Below are positions 37,094 to 46,963 of a DNA stretch of 64,000 nucleotides, piece by piece. Numbering within the stretch: position 1 is the stretch's first letter; every line of letters starts with the position of its first letter. The notes beneath the pieces were generated by a model. That model saw only the letters and a program-made list of their open reading frames with translations. It had not been told where the DNA came from and searched no databases. The position numbers were made by a program, and so were the translations under genes. Source of the DNA: Niallia sp. NCCP-28 (GTDB lineage Bacteria > Bacillota > Bacilli > Bacillales > Cytobacillaceae); assembly GCF_023168165.1 (NCBI RefSeq), contig NZ_BQYJ01000001.1, positions 434,001 through 498,000 on the forward strand. Reading direction: 5' to 3'.

Positions 37094-37122
37094 TAGTATT
37101 TGCTATAAAAAAAAATTTATGA
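37094..37122 (-). promoter_or_regulatory. Putative sigma-G promoter of the spoVA operon
   Basis: TCATA, 17-nt spacer, AATACTA on the minus strand, about 28 bp before the spoVAA start. It is close to the forespore consensus (GMATA, CATWMTA) and agrees with the known sigma-G control of spoVA. Confidence 0.55.
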
Positions 37123-37170
37123 TGATTTATTGCTTGAAATTTTCCCTTCCAAAACTTTTTCCTGCTGCAC

Positions 37171-37225
37171 AAAAAAGAAGCTGACTCAAAACGTCGTTAT
37201 AATCGACTTTTGAGCCAGCTTCTTC
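37171..37225 (-). terminator. Terminator of the spoIIA operon
   Basis: About 20-bp nearly perfect stem (37175-37196 and 37204-37224) with a T-run on the minus strand. Confidence 0.88.
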
Positions 37226-37237
37226 TTGTATTTTAAA

Positions 37238-37999
37238 CTAATCCATCTGTTCTTTCATCTGCTGCAGTATTTTCTTCTCTAGCCTAGACACCTGCACTTG
37301 GGAAATGCCAAGCCTTGCTGCCACTTCCGACTGAGTTTGATCTTTGTAATAACGCAAATAAACAATGAGACGCTCTCGTTCATCCAATTCTCGGATCGCT
37401 TCCTGAAGGGCGATTTTGTCAAACCACTTCCCTTCATTGCCATCATCTATTTGATCTAAAAGCGTGATTGGATCTCCATCATTTTCATATACTGTTTCAT
37501 GAATGGAAGATGGAGTTCTTGCAGCTTCTTGTGCTAAGACAATATCTTCTGGAGGTAGTTCTAAGAATTCTGCAAGTTCACCAACTGTTGGCGTTCTTCC
37601 ATATTGTTTTGATAATTCATCTTTCGCTTTGCGTATTTTATTGCTTAATTCTTTTAAAGATCTGCTGACCTTTACCGTACCATCATCCCGAATAAATCGC
37701 TGAATTTCACCGATAATCATCGGCACGGCATATGTAGAAAATTTGACATCATAGCTAAGATCAAATTTATCTACAGACTTAAGCAAACCAATACAGCCAA
37801 TTTGAAATAAATCATCTGGATCATAGCCCCTATTTAGAAACCTTTGGACAACAGACCAGACAAGGCGCATATTTTTCTGGACAATTGTATCTCGAGCTGC
37901 CTGATCTCCATCTTGGCTCTGTTTAATCAGTGCTTTTACTTCATGATCCTTTAAATACGTATCTTTTTTATCTTTTTTTACCTCCACATCCATAGACAA
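37238..37999 (-). CDS. sigF: SigF (SpoIIAC), first forespore sigma factor
   Basis: A 253-aa RNA polymerase sigma factor that starts forespore gene expression after asymmetric division. Region 2 contains NLRLVWSVVQRFLNRGYDPDDLFQIG-type residues (core binding, DDLFQIG) and KFSTYAVPMIIGEIQRFIRDDG; region 4 ends in QSEVAARLGISQVQVSRLEK. It follows spoIIAB by 6 bp and is held inactive by it. Residue order and length fit B. subtilis sigma-F closely. Confidence 0.97.
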   Translation of the reverse strand: MSMDVEVKKDKKDTYLKDHEVKALIKQSQDGDQAARDTIVQKNMRLVWSVVQRFLNRGYDPDDLFQIGCIGLLKSVDKFDLSYDVKFSTYAVPMIIGEIQRFIRDDGTVKVSRSLKELSNKIRKAKDELSKQYGRTPTVGELAEFLELPPEDIVLAQEAARTPSSIHETVYENDGDPITLLDQIDDGNEGKWFDKIALQEAIRELDERERLIVYLRYYKDQTQSEVAARLGISQVQVSRLEKKILQQMKEQMD

Positions 38000-38005
38000 T
38001 TCTCC

Positions 38006-38446
38006 TTAATTGCTTAGCATTTTGCTCTTTATTAAATGCTTGCGCAGACGGATCTCTGTTCCATTCTCGGGGCTAGATTGCACTTCTATTTCATCCATAA
38101 AATTTTCCATAATGGTAAATCCCATACCTGATCTTTCTAGTTCAGGCTTTGTCGTAAATAACGGCTGTCTTGCTTCCTCCACATCCATTATTCCCTTTCC
38201 TTCATCGCGAATGGTTAAATCGATATAAGCATCTTCCAATATAACCGAAATATAGACGATACCATTTGGATCATTTTCATAACCATGGATAATACAATTT
38301 GTCACTGCTTCAGATACTACTGTTTTTAATTCTGTCAATTCATCCATCGTTGGATCCAGCTGTGTAATAAACGCAGCAACTGTTACACGGGCAAAAGATT
38401 CATTTTGGCTCAATGCGCTGAATTGTAGATGCATTTCATTTCTCAT
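38006..38446 (-). CDS. spoIIAB: SpoIIAB, anti-sigma-F factor and kinase
   Basis: A 146-aa GHKL-family protein kinase that binds sigma-F and phosphorylates SpoIIAA. ATP-site boxes are [12 protein letters not shown] (N box), [10 protein letters not shown] (G1) and [11 protein letters not shown] (G2). It starts 1 bp after the spoIIAA stop, ensuring balanced synthesis. Confidence 0.97.
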   Translation of the reverse strand: MRNEMHLQFSALSQNESFARVTVAAFITQLDPTMDELTELKTVVSEAVTNCIIHGYENDPNGIVYISVILEDAYIDLTIRDEGKGIMDVEEARQPLFTTKPELERSGMGFTIMENFMDEIEVQSSPENGTEIRLRKHLIKSKMLSN

Positions 38447-38447
38447 G

Positions 38448-38798
38448 TTATGCTACCCCCAATCGCTGAAGTGCAAATTCCTCATTCGACTCCAACCGCA
38501 TGATTTTAAATAACCCCGACATGTCAAAAAGCCTTTGCACACTTGGCGAAATGGCGCATATCACCATTTCTCCTCCCAATTGTTTAATTTGTTTATACCT
38601 TCCTAGAATAACGCCTAATCCTGAACTATCCATAAAAGATAGATTTTCAAGATTTAATACTATATGGCGAATATCATAATTTCCAATTGCATCTGTGGCT
38701 TTTGTACGCAGTTCTTCTGCATAGTGATGGTCTAATTCACCAGATAATCGAATACATAAAACATTATTTTTCACTTCTAATTCAATATTAAGACTCAC
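38448..38798 (-). CDS. spoIIAA: SpoIIAA, anti-anti-sigma factor
   Basis: A 116-aa STAS-domain protein. The regulatory phosphoserine lies in [15 protein letters not shown] (about 57). Unphosphorylated protein frees sigma-F from SpoIIAB. The start is GTG, with AAGGAGG eight bases or so upstream. First gene of the spoIIAA-AB-sigF operon. Confidence 0.97.
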   Translation of the reverse strand: MSLNIELEVKNNVLCIRLSGELDHHYAEELRTKATDAIGNYDIRHIVLNLENLSFMDSSGLGVILGRYKQIKQLGGEMVICAISPSVQRLFDMSGLFKIMRLESNEEFALQRLGVA

Positions 38799-38833
38799 TA
38801 TCCATAGCCTCCTTAATTTGGTTTAGTGAGTCA

Positions 38834-38861
38834 ATTCTATATATTTATGATTATTTCCTTC
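38834..38861 (-). promoter_or_regulatory. Sigma-H promoter of the spoIIA operon
   Basis: On the minus strand AAGGAAAT and AGAAT are separated as in sigma-H promoters (AGGAWWT, then GAAT). It lies about 35 bp before the spoIIAA start, which matches the known sigma-H control. The 170 bases beyond it toward dacF contain only two weak hairpins (38930-38958 and 38958-39000). Confidence 0.75.
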
Positions 38862-39054
38862 CCCAAAGACAAAACTAGTGATAATTCGCTAAAAAAAACG
38901 ATTTAAACAACCATTCGACATAGTCCCTTTTCGCTTATTTTAATAAAGGGATGTTTTCTAAAAGGTTGGTGCTTTTTGGAATACAATGAAAACCTTTTAG
39001 AATTCTGAACAGGTTAAACAGCAACAATCTATACAAAAACAGCCTCATAAAAAA

Positions 39055-40218
39055 TCAATTGGTTTTTGTAAACATGCCAACAGAGCGCTTAAATAATTTC
39101 CACCAGCCAGCCTCTTTAATTTCTTTTTGGGCTACAAGAGGGCTTTCAATCAACGTTTTTCCATCTTTTGTATATTTTATTGTGCCAATTTCTTGTCCTT
39201 TTGCAATTGGCGCTTTTAAGTTTTTCTTCATGTTTATTTCTTTTTTCACTTTATCCACTTGTTCCCCTTTTTTTGTCAACAATGAAAGAGGCTCGCTTGT
39301 TACTGCCGTTACTTGCTTTTCAGAACCTTTGCTTACATGGACTTTGCCAATTGCTTCATCCCTTTTATACAGTGGATGTGTTTCATATTGGCTAAATGCA
39401 TAATCTAGCATTTTTGTTACTTGTGCATTCCGTTCTTTAGATGATGGCGCACCAAAAACGACAGCTATTACACGCATGCCATTTTTTTCAGCAGTTGCCG
39501 TTAAACAGTATTTCGCTTCATTTGTAAATCCAGTTTTAAGCCCATCTACCCCTGGATAGAACTTTACAAGACGATTTGTATTAACAAGCCAGAATTTCTT
39601 ATCAGTGTTTTCACGCAAATATGCTTCGTAAGTACCCGTGAATTTGGTGATATCCTGATATTTCAAAAGCTCTTTTGCCATCAATGCCATATCATTTGCT
39701 GTACTGTAATGATCATTCACTGGCAGCCCTGTTACATTTTTAAACTCTGTGTTTTTTAAACCTAATTCTTTTGCTTTATTATTCATCATTTCAACAAAAG
39801 CTTCTTCAGATCCTGCCAATCTCTCCGCAACGGCAACAGCAGCATCATTTCCTGAACCAATCGCAATTCCTTTTAGCATTTGCTCAGTTGTCATTTCTTC
39901 GCCAGGCTCTAAAAAGATTTGAGAACCACCCATGGACGCCGCATATTCACTTGTGCGGATTTTTTCATCCATTTTTAGTTTTCCCTGATCTAATGCTTCC
40001 ATTATTAACAGCATCGTCATTACTTTTGTCATACTAGCTGGGGGGAGCTTTTCATTGCTGTTTTTCTCATACAATATTGTACCTGTGTCTCTATCAATTA
40101 GAATAGCTGACTTTACATTATTGACTAGCTCTCCCTTTTTTTCAGCTGCAAAAGTAGGAGACACTATCATTAAGGCTAAAACTACTGTTGTGATGACTAT
40201 TGATATGATGCGTTTCAT
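39055..40218 (-). CDS. dacF: DacF, D-alanyl-D-alanine carboxypeptidase
   Basis: A 387-aa S11-type penicillin-binding protein that trims spore peptidoglycan stem peptides. A signal peptide ends near PTFAAEKK (about 25). Active-site motifs are SxxK (SMTKVM), SGN, and KTG (DGLKTGFTNEAKYC). The ATG at 40218 has TGGAGGG eight bases upstream; the open frame extends 20 codons further. In B. subtilis dacF lies just before spoIIAA and readthrough joins the operons; here the gap is about 256 bp. Confidence 0.95.
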   Translation of the reverse strand: MKRIISIVITTVVLALMIVSPTFAAEKKGELVNNVKSAILIDRDTGTILYEKNSNEKLPPASMTKVMTMLLIMEALDQGKLKMDEKIRTSEYAASMGGSQIFLEPGEEMTTEQMLKGIAIGSGNDAAVAVAERLAGSEEAFVEMMNNKAKELGLKNTEFKNVTGLPVNDHYSTANDMALMAKELLKYQDITKFTGTYEAYLRENTDKKFWLVNTNRLVKFYPGVDGLKTGFTNEAKYCLTATAEKNGMRVIAVVFGAPSSKERNAQVTKMLDYAFSQYETHPLYKRDEAIGKVHVSKGSEKQVTAVTSEPLSLLTKKGEQVDKVKKEINMKKNLKAPIAKGQEIGTIKYTKDGKTLIESPLVAQKEIKEAGWWKLFKRSVGMFTKTN

Positions 40219-40425
40219 GTATAAAACCCTCCATTCTATATAGATTCCATTTTTTCCAAAAGAGTTCATTTTATACAATGTTATCCATATTATTTTTCAC
40301 AATAAAACTTTATCTATATCCATATAATTTGACATTATGAATATAGTCAGCTATGTTAAAAGTTGATTTTTAATTCGTAAATAGAAACATTTTACAGGTA
40401 AAGGATAGAGATAAGGAGGCAAAAG

Positions 40426-41175
40426 ATGATTATTATCAAAACACCGGAACAAATCCATAAAATGAAAAAAGCGGGCGAGATTTTAGCGGATTGCCACAAA
40501 GAAATAGCAAAATTAATTAAACCTGGGATAACAACAGCAGAAATTGATGCTTTTGCAGAAAATTATATGTTAAAAAGGGGAGCGACTCCTGAACAAAAAG
40601 GATATCATGGCTATCCATTTGCAACATGCGCCTCTGTCAATGATGTAATCTGCCACGGATTCCCTACGAAAACGCCATTAAAAAATGGAGATATTGTTAC
40701 CATTGATATGGTTGTCAATTTAGATGGCTGGCTAGCAGACTCTGCATGGAGCTATGCTGTCGGTACAGTAAGTGATGAAGCTAAAAAATTACTGGAAATA
40801 ACAGAAAAAGCACTCTATAAAGGAATTGAACAGGCTGTTGTCGGAAATCGGGTCGGCGATATTTCCCATGCTATTCAAACATTTGCTGAACAAGAAGGAT
40901 TATCTGTTGTTCGTGATTTTGTCGGACACGCGATTGGCAGCAATATGCATGAAGAACCCCAAATCCCTCACTTTGGTCCGCCAAATACAGGAAAACGCTT
41001 AAAAGAAGGCATGGTTATTACCATTGAACCAATGCTGAATTTAGGCATGTATCATGCAAAAGTCGATATGGACGGCTGGACGGCCAGAACGGTGGACGAA
41101 TCTCTTTCTGCACAATACGAACACACTTTAGCCATCACTGCAAATGGCCCAGAAATTTTGACAATGCAAAAATAA
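40426..41175 (+). CDS. map: Type I methionine aminopeptidase
   Basis: A 249-aa metallo-aminopeptidase that removes initiator Met. The five metal ligands are visible: Asp in TIDMVVNLDGW and in LADSAW, His in GHAIGSNMHE, Glu in TIEPML and Glu in YEHTLAI. There is no N-terminal zinc extension. It resembles YflG, the second Map of B. subtilis, more than the Map of the ribosomal gene cluster. AAGGAGGC precedes the ATG. It is divergent from dacF. Confidence 0.93.
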   Translation: MIIIKTPEQIHKMKKAGEILADCHKEIAKLIKPGITTAEIDAFAENYMLKRGATPEQKGYHGYPFATCASVNDVICHGFPTKTPLKNGDIVTIDMVVNLDGWLADSAWSYAVGTVSDEAKKLLEITEKALYKGIEQAVVGNRVGDISHAIQTFAEQEGLSVVRDFVGHAIGSNMHEEPQIPHFGPPNTGKRLKEGMVITIEPMLNLGMYHAKVDMDGWTARTVDESLSAQYEHTLAITANGPEILTMQK

Positions 41176-41273
41176 GATTGTCAGGCTGATGAAAAACATT
41201 CGTTTTCTTCATCACTCTCCCTTTTTTGCAGCAATATAAAACTTACAAAAAACATAAATATCTCCTTAGACCA

Positions 41274-41316
41274 AGATAAAGGCTAGGCGCCATGATGGCG
41301 CCTAGCCTTTATCTTA
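41274..41316. terminator. Bidirectional terminator between map and pdp
   Basis: Perfect 18-bp GC-rich stem (41274-41291 and 41298-41315, with GGCTAGGCGCC) and a short loop; the strongest simple hairpin of the window. Confidence 0.9.
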
Positions 41317-41322
41317 CTTTTT

Positions 41323-42636
41323 TCATTCCCCAGTAATCACTTCATAAATCAACGCTGGAGATTTCACCTCTGCAGATGAAATTTTGATATGCTCATATAA
41401 TCGTTTTTTTACATCTTCTACTTTTTCTGTATTACTGTAAATCGTTACAAGGGACTCGCCAGCTTCTATTCTGTCTCCAATTTTTTTACGAAGAACTAAA
41501 CCGACAGCAAGATCAATTTCTGAATCTTTTGTTGCTCTTCCCGCTCCAAGGATCATGGCTGCTGTTCCAATGCTGTCTGCCGTAATTTCTGATATATAGC
41601 CAGATTCTTTGGCAGCAACTTCAATAGCATATTTGGCAGCAGGCAACAATTCTGGATTGTCGACAACAGCTGCGTCTCCCCCTTGTGAACTTAAGAATAG
41701 CTTAAATGTTTCCAATGCTTTACCGCTTTTTATTACTTCTTCCAGCATGTTTCGTGCTTCTTCAATCGAATCCGCTTTTTCTGCCAAAAATACCATATGG
41801 CTGCCAAGTGTCAGGCATAATTCGGTCAAATCTTTTGGGCCATTTCCTTTTAGCGTATCAATGGCTTCTTTTACTTCCAGCGCATTGCCTATCGCAAATC
41901 CAAGAGGCTGACTCATATCGGAAATAACCGCCATTGTTTTTCTGCCAACATTGTTTCCGATAGAAACCATGGCGCTGGCAAGTTCTCTGGAGTCTTCCAA
42001 TGTTTTCATAAATGCGCCAGCGCCTGTTTTTACATCTAAACAAATCGCATCTGCGCCTGCGGCAATTTTTTTGCTCATAATGCTACTGGCGATTAACGGA
42101 ATGCTGTTTACAGTTGCGGTAACATCACGAAGTGCATAAAGCTTTTTATCTGCTGGCGTTAAGTTTCCGCTTTGGCCAATAACGGCTACCTTGTTTTTAT
42201 TAACAAGGCCGATAAACTCTTCCTTATCTATTTCCACATGAAATCCCTTAACAGACTCCAGCTTATCAATGGTCCCACCAGTATGCCCCAATCCTCGGCC
42301 TGACATTTTGGCAACTGGTACACCAAGCGATGCGACGAGCGGGCCTAATACTAATGTTGTTGTATCACCAACGCCTCCTGTAGAATGCTTATCGACTTTT
42401 ACACCTTCAATTTCCGATAAATCAATGATATCGCCAGAGTGAACCATTGCCATCGTTAATTCCGCTCTTTCTTTCTCTGTCATTCCTTGAAAAAAAACAG
42501 CCATTGTAAAAGCACTCATTTGATAGTCAGGAATGGATCCATCTGTATAGCCGTTTACGATAAAAGAAATTTCTTGCTCTGTCAGTTCATTACCGTCTCT
42601 TTTCTTTTCGATTAAATCGACCATTCGAAAACTCAT
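41323..42636 (-). CDS. pdp: Pyrimidine-nucleoside phosphorylase
   Basis: A 437-aa enzyme that splits uridine, deoxyuridine and thymidine with phosphate. Family features are [15 protein letters not shown] (phosphate site), [18 protein letters not shown], and the Lys-rich [13 protein letters not shown] segment. It is the third gene of deoB-punA-pdp, a nucleoside salvage operon whose products feed (deoxy)ribose phosphates into central metabolism. An in-frame ATG four codons later is an alternative start. Confidence 0.95.
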   Translation of the reverse strand: MSFRMVDLIEKKRDGNELTEQEISFIVNGYTDGSIPDYQMSAFTMAVFFQGMTEKERAELTMAMVHSGDIIDLSEIEGVKVDKHSTGGVGDTTTLVLGPLVASLGVPVAKMSGRGLGHTGGTIDKLESVKGFHVEIDKEEFIGLVNKNKVAVIGQSGNLTPADKKLYALRDVTATVNSIPLIASSIMSKKIAAGADAICLDVKTGAGAFMKTLEDSRELASAMVSIGNNVGRKTMAVISDMSQPLGFAIGNALEVKEAIDTLKGNGPKDLTELCLTLGSHMVFLAEKADSIEEARNMLEEVIKSGKALETFKLFLSSQGGDAAVVDNPELLPAAKYAIEVAAKESGYISEITADSIGTAAMILGAGRATKDSEIDLAVGLVLRKKIGDRIEAGESLVTIYSNTEKVEDVKKRLYEHIKISSAEVKSPALIYEVITGE

Positions 42637-42659
42637 CCCAGCATCCCCTTTTATAAAGA

Positions 42660-43481
42660 CTACTTCCCTATTTCTTTAATCAGTTCTTTCACATAGGAAA
42701 GAAAATCGGCTTTTACTTTTTCCGTTGTCTCAATTACTTCCTCATGATTTAATGGCTGATCAAGAATTCCTGCCGCCATATTGGAAATGCAGGAAATCCC
42801 CAACACTTTCATGCCAGAATGTCTAGCTACAATCACTTCTGGAACGGTTGACATGCCGACCGCATCGCCGCCTAAAACTCGAAGCATTTTTACTTCGGCA
42901 GGTGTTTCATAAGATGGGCCTGTATTGCCGACATATACTCCTTCTTGAATAGTCAAACCGATTTTGTCTGCTACATTTCGAGCCATCGATCTTAAATTTT
43001 TGCAGTATGCTTCTGACATATCTGGGAAACGTGCACCTAATTTATTATCATTTGGACCAATTAGAGGATTCGTCCCCATGTTATTGATATGATCTGATAT
43101 TAGCATTAAATTTCCAGGGGAGAATGTTTCATTAACACCGCCAGCAGCATTTGTGACGATTAGCGTTTCCACCCCTAACTCCTTCATTACACGCACAGGG
43201 AATGTCACCTTTTCAAAAGAATATCCTTCATAATAATGAAAACGTCCTTGCATGGCAACTACTTCTACTCCATCAATTGTGCCAAACACTAATTGCCCAG
43301 CATGTCCTTCAACAGTAGAAACAGGGAATTCAGGTATGTCGCTGTACGGTATTTTCACTGCATTTTCTATTTCTTCTGCTAATACTCCTAATCCTGAACC
43401 TAAAATCAGCCCTATTTTAGGAAGATTTTCGTATTTTTGTTTTAGAAAATCTGCTGATTGCTTTATTGTTGTATAGTTCAT
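42660..43481 (-). CDS. punA: Purine-nucleoside phosphorylase
   Basis: A 273-aa trimeric-type enzyme that cleaves guanosine and inosine. Signature residues are [14 protein letters not shown], the phosphate-binding [24 protein letters not shown] and [21 protein letters not shown]. The ATG at 43481 fits AAGGAG with eight bases spacing better than the ATG two codons earlier. It starts 12 bp after deoB. Confidence 0.95.
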   Translation of the reverse strand: MNYTTIKQSADFLKQKYENLPKIGLILGSGLGVLAEEIENAVKIPYSDIPEFPVSTVEGHAGQLVFGTIDGVEVVAMQGRFHYYEGYSFEKVTFPVRVMKELGVETLIVTNAAGGVNETFSPGNLMLISDHINNMGTNPLIGPNDNKLGARFPDMSEAYCKNLRSMARNVADKIGLTIQEGVYVGNTGPSYETPAEVKMLRVLGGDAVGMSTVPEVIVARHSGMKVLGISCISNMAAGILDQPLNHEEVIETTEKVKADFLSYVKELIKEIGK

Positions 43482-43493
43482 TCTCATCTCTCC

Positions 43494-44678
43494 TTAATTT
43501 ATCTCTTGTAAAAAACTTTTCCCGAACTTTGGCATACCAACAGAAAAATTCTCTGCCACAGTCGCTCCGATATCTGCAAATGTCTGTCTTACTGGAAGTT
43601 CTTGTCCTTCCTCCATCTTCTTATTATAAACAATTAGCGGTACATATTCTCTTGTATGGTCTGTTCCATGATGAATGGGATCATTTCCATGGTCTGCTGT
43701 AATAATCAATAAATCATCTTCTTGCAAAAGATCAAAAACCTCTGGAAGTCTTGCATCAAACTCTTCTAATGCTTTTCCGTATCCTAAAGGATCTCTTCGA
43801 TGACCAAAAAGGGCATCAAAATCTACTAAATTCAAAAAGCTTAAACCTGTAAAATCCATTTTTAGTGTTTCTACAAGCTTATCCATGCCATCCATATTTG
43901 AGACAGTGCGTAAAGATTGGGTTACCCCTTCCCCGTCATATATATCAGAAATTTTGCCAATCGCAATACAGTCAAGTTTATTATCTTTTAACTCATTCAT
44001 CACCGTGCGGTCAAATGGCTTTAATGCATAATCATGTCTATTTGCTGTACGTTTAAAGTTTCCTGCTTCTCCAACAAAAGGTCTTGCGATAATTCTGCCT
44101 ACCATATATTTTTCATCAAGAGTTAATTCTCTTGCAAGTTCACATATTTTATATAGTTCTTCTAATGGGACAATTTCTTCATGTGCTGCTATTTGCAATA
44201 CCGAATCAGCGGATGTATAGACAATAAGTGCACCTGTTTTTATATGTTCTTCCCCTAATTCATCAAGAATTTCTGTACCGCTTGCAGGTTTGTTGCCAAT
44301 AATTTTTCTGCCCGTTTTTTCTTCAATCGTTTGCAGAAGTTCATCTGGAAATCCATCTGGGAATACTTTAAATGGCGTCTCAATATTCAAACCCATTATT
44401 TCCCAGTGGCCTGTCATAGTATCTTTTCCATTTGAAGCTTCTTGCATTTTTGTATAATAAGCAAGTGGCTTTTCTGCTTTTTCGATTCCTTGAATTTTTT
44501 CGATATTGCTTAATCCTAATCTGCCCATATTCGGCATATGAAGACCATTCATTTTTTCCCCAATATGCCCTAATGTATGAGAACCTAAATCACCAAATTT
44601 TTCTGCATCAGGCGCTTCGCCAATCCCAACTGAATCCATTACAATCAGGAATATTCGTTTATATGTATATGATGACAT
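43494..44678 (-). CDS. deoB: Phosphopentomutase
   Basis: A 394-aa metal-dependent mutase that interconverts ribose (or deoxyribose) 1- and 5-phosphate. Alkaline-phosphatase-superfamily motifs are [14 protein letters not shown] (metal Asp), the catalytic Thr in [11 protein letters not shown], and ITADHGNDP with later H residues. AGGAGG precedes the ATG. First gene of the operon with punA and pdp. Its upstream region is occupied by repeat copy A. Confidence 0.96.
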   Translation of the reverse strand: MSSYTYKRIFLIVMDSVGIGEAPDAEKFGDLGSHTLGHIGEKMNGLHMPNMGRLGLSNIEKIQGIEKAEKPLAYYTKMQEASNGKDTMTGHWEIMGLNIETPFKVFPDGFPDELLQTIEEKTGRKIIGNKPASGTEILDELGEEHIKTGALIVYTSADSVLQIAAHEEIVPLEELYKICELARELTLDEKYMVGRIIARPFVGEAGNFKRTANRHDYALKPFDRTVMNELKDNKLDCIAIGKISDIYDGEGVTQSLRTVSNMDGMDKLVETLKMDFTGLSFLNLVDFDALFGHRRDPLGYGKALEEFDARLPEVFDLLQEDDLLIITADHGNDPIHHGTDHTREYVPLIVYNKKMEEGQELPVRQTFADIGATVAENFSVGMPKFGKSFLQEIN

Positions 44679-44716
44679 TCATCTAACCTCCTAGTATATA
44701 TCTTACCCTTTACCTC

Positions 44717-44870
44717 GCATTAACGGGCAGTAACCCTACACCTCAAAATCAGGTGAGGGCCAGAGAAATCTGGATGGGTAGAAACTTGCCCATAAAGCCC
44801 GATTAGTGCAACTAACAATCAGCTGGATGGGGCTCCCACTGATTAAAGTTTCACTTTATCTTGCCCTGCC
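44717..44870. repeat. Repeat copy A, multi-stem dispersed element
   Basis: Longest copy of a repeat seen three times. It runs GCATTAACGGGCAG … GCCCGATTAGTGC … AACTAACAATCAG … CACTGATTAAAGTTTCACTTTAT. Several nested hairpins are visible, such as CACCTCAAAATCAGGTG and CCAGAGAAATCTGG. It sits between deoB and xerD, upstream of deoB. The rest of the gap (44871-45080) shows no gene. Confidence 0.7.
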
Positions 44871-45080
44871 ATCGCTGCTTTTAACAAAAAAATTATAGCA
44901 CATTGTCAGAAGTCTGACATCTTTTTATTAAAAAGCTTCTTCTCTTATCAATTACAGCAGCTTTTCTGATGAAATTTGCTGTTCTTATGCATTCTTATTC
45001 ATAAAGCAATCGAGAAGCTGCCACTTTTTTATTGACGCTTTTCGTTTATTGCCCATCCACTCTCTTTTTCTTTCTATAGT

Positions 45081-45106
45081 AAAAAAACCTGCCATTAGAC
45101 AGGTTA
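45081..45106 (-). terminator. Terminator of xerD
   Basis: AACCTG/CAGGTT hairpin with seven T on the minus strand; the xerD stop lies at its edge. Confidence 0.8.
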
Positions 45107-45994
45107 TGCTCGAGGATGAAACTTTGTATAAACATCCTTTAATCTTGTTTTTGTTAAATGTGTATAGATTTGTGTCGTGGATATATCTGCATGTCCTAAC
45201 ATTTCTTGAACTGCTCGCAAATCTGCACCATTTTCCAGCAAATGAGTCGCAAAGGAATGCCTTAATGTATGTGGGGTAATTTCTTTTTCTATATTTGCAT
45301 CGCAGGAGAGACGCTTTAATATTTTCCAAAAGCCTTGCCTTGTCAGCCTTTTGCCATGATGGTTTAAAAAGAGACTGTCATCCTGATAGTTTTTATTTAC
45401 AAATAAAGCACGGCCCTCTTCTAAATATGAAGTTAGAGCGCGTGTTGCCGCCCCTCCAATAGGAATAATCCTCTCCTTATTCCCTTTGCCAATACAGCGA
45501 ACAAACCCCATTGTTAAGTGCACATCTTCTCGATTTAAATTAATCAATTCACTAACCCTTATTCCCGTCGCATATAAAAGCTCTAGCATCGCTTTATCTC
45601 TTTTTCCATAATGATCAGCCATTTGCGGCGCCTCAAGCAAACGTTCTACATCTTCCATAGATAAGACTTTAGGCAATGTCCGTTCTTTTTGCGGTGTTTC
45701 AATATGTACAGTCGGATCGTTCTCTAACACCCGATCTCTTAATAAAAATTGATGAAACGCTCTTATGGAGGCGATATGTCTTGCAATGGTTTTTGAAGAT
45801 TTTCCTTGATCCTTCAAAAAAGCCAAAAAACGGACAATATGCAAACGAGTAATTTCCTGCAGTGTACATTTTTCTGCCTTTTGAATATATTTGCCGTATG
45901 CCTTTAAATCTCTTTCATATGATATTAGCGTATTTTTTGCCAGTCCTTTTTCCACCAACAAAAAATGCATAAAATCTTTTATTTGATCTTCCAT
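45104..45994 (-). CDS. xerD: XerD (RipX), tyrosine recombinase for chromosome dimer resolution
   Basis: A 296-aa integrase-family recombinase that, with CodV (XerC), acts at dif. The SAM-like N-terminal domain spans about 1-95. Catalytic residues are Arg in ATGIRVSEL, Lys in [19 protein letters not shown] (HxxR), His in LGHADISTT and the nucleophile Tyr in TQIYTH. The ATG at 45994 has GGGGAG eight bases upstream and gives the normal length. It follows yqzK by 5 bp. Confidence 0.95.
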   Translation of the reverse strand: MEDQIKDFMHFLLVEKGLAKNTLISYERDLKAYGKYIQKAEKCTLQEITRLHIVRFLAFLKDQGKSSKTIARHIASIRAFHQFLLRDRVLENDPTVHIETPQKERTLPKVLSMEDVERLLEAPQMADHYGKRDKAMLELLYATGIRVSELINLNREDVHLTMGFVRCIGKGNKERIIPIGGAATRALTSYLEEGRALFVNKNYQDDSLFLNHHGKRLTRQGFWKILKRLSCDANIEKEITPHTLRHSFATHLLENGADLRAVQEMLGHADISTTQIYTHLTKTRLKDVYTKFHPRA

Positions 45995-45999
45995 TGCCA

Positions 46000-46230
46000 T
46001 TACTCCCCATTTAAATAAAACAATAATATTCGATCCTTCCAAGATAAATCTTCTTCGTTCCCTACCGAACTATTTACTTTGACTGCCGTGCCTTCTGGTT
46101 CATCATAACGATGAAGTTCTTGATATTCTTCATTAAACCACAAAAGTGCATAATAAAAAACAATCGTGCATCCCGTAAATAAAAGAAATACTTTAATGGT
46201 TCGAAATACCATCTTTGACCATTGTACCAT
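46000..46230 (-). CDS. yqzK: YqzK, small membrane protein (DUF4227)
   Basis: A 76-aa protein with one N-terminal membrane helix (about 10-30) and a charged tail ending [11 protein letters not shown]. Unknown function; it always sits between fur and xerD in Bacillus. GGAGG lies eight bases before the ATG. Confidence 0.85.
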   Translation of the reverse strand: MVQWSKMVFRTIKVFLLFTGCTIVFYYALLWFNEEYQELHRYDEPEGTAVKVNSSVGNEEDLSWKDRILLFYLNGE

Positions 46231-46322
46231 CTATATTTCCTCCAAACTAACATCTTTATAAAAGCTATGCCAGTTTGGACATGTTTTATACCTATCAAAG
46301 AGATTTTTCTTCCTAAAAATGC

Positions 46323-46352
46323 AAAAAACCTTCTCTAAAAAGAAAAGGTTTA
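46323..46352 (-). terminator. Terminator of fur
   Basis: AAACCTT/AAGGTTT stem with a T-run on the minus strand, overlapping the fur stop. Confidence 0.65.
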
Positions 46353-46811
46353 TTCATCTGCCGCTTCTTCACTTTTTTCTGTACAGCGATGACATATTCC
46401 ATGAAATGTTAAACGATGATCTTTTATTTTGAAATTCCAATCACGTTCTACTACTTTTTCTACATCACCTAATAAATCCTCTTGAATTTCATCCACAGCT
46501 CCACACTCTATACACACTAAATGATGGTGAAAGTGTGCTGCACCTTCTTGTCGCAAATCGTATCTTGAAACACCATCTCCGAAATTTATTTTATCTACTA
46601 TTTTAAGTTCAGTCAGTAATTCTAATGTTCGATAAACGGTTGCTAATCCAATTTCTGGAGATTTCTCTTTTACAAGGAGGTATACATCTTCTGCACTTAA
46701 GTGGTCTTCTTCATTCTCTAGCAGCACTCTTACTGTTGCTTCCCTTTGGGGAGTCAATTTATAGCTCGATGAGTGCAACAGCTTTTTTATTCTATCAATT
46801 CTACTTTCCAT
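46350..46811 (-). CDS. fur: Fur, ferric uptake regulator
   Basis: A 153-aa metal-dependent repressor. The winged-helix domain (about 1-85) shows SYKLTPQREA and LATVYRTLELL. The metal-binding domain shows HFHHHLVCIECG and CHRC (structural zinc Cys), and the His cluster that senses iron. It represses siderophore and iron uptake genes. Two PerR-like boxes lie upstream, matching PerR control of fur in B. subtilis. Confidence 0.96.
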   Translation of the reverse strand: MESRIDRIKKLLHSSSYKLTPQREATVRVLLENEEDHLSAEDVYLLVKEKSPEIGLATVYRTLELLTELKIVDKINFGDGVSRYDLRQEGAAHFHHHLVCIECGAVDEIQEDLLGDVEKVVERDWNFKIKDHRLTFHGICHRCTEKSEEAADE

Positions 46812-46874
46812 TCCGAAAGTCCCTCCCTAGCCACTGTCCTTCCCATTATAACAGAAGTAGGAAAAGAATCCTAA

Positions 46875-46889
46875 TAAAAATAATTATAA
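46875..46889. promoter_or_regulatory. PerR-like box 1 upstream of fur
   Basis: TAAAAATAATTATAA: the reverse complement matches the PerR consensus (TTATAATNATTATAA) at about 13 of 15 positions. It lies in an AT-rich region, so a chance match is possible. Confidence 0.4.
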
Positions 46890-46914
46890 ACAAGAATTAA
46901 AAATTATTTTTACA

Positions 46915-46929
46915 TTGAAATAATTATAA
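46915..46929. promoter_or_regulatory. PerR-like box 2 upstream of fur
   Basis: TTGAAATAATTATAA, again about 13 of 15 to the PerR consensus and 40 bp from box 1, on the same helical face. Confidence 0.4.
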
Positions 46930-46963
46930 TCAATGATTCTTTCTCTTTCTTCCTTTGCATTTA

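Noticed and set aside
39001-39054. AAAACAGCCTCATAAAAAA near dacF as a second MITE end
   Set aside because: Only a short match to the MITE terminal repeat, with no partner arm.
44679-44900. Purine riboswitch upstream of deoB
   Set aside because: No conserved purine aptamer loops were seen; the structure there is repeat copy A.
44985-45329. A 114-aa open frame antiparallel-frame to xerD extending past its end
   Set aside because: It overlaps xerD in another frame over most of its length, has no ribosome binding site and shows low-complexity composition.
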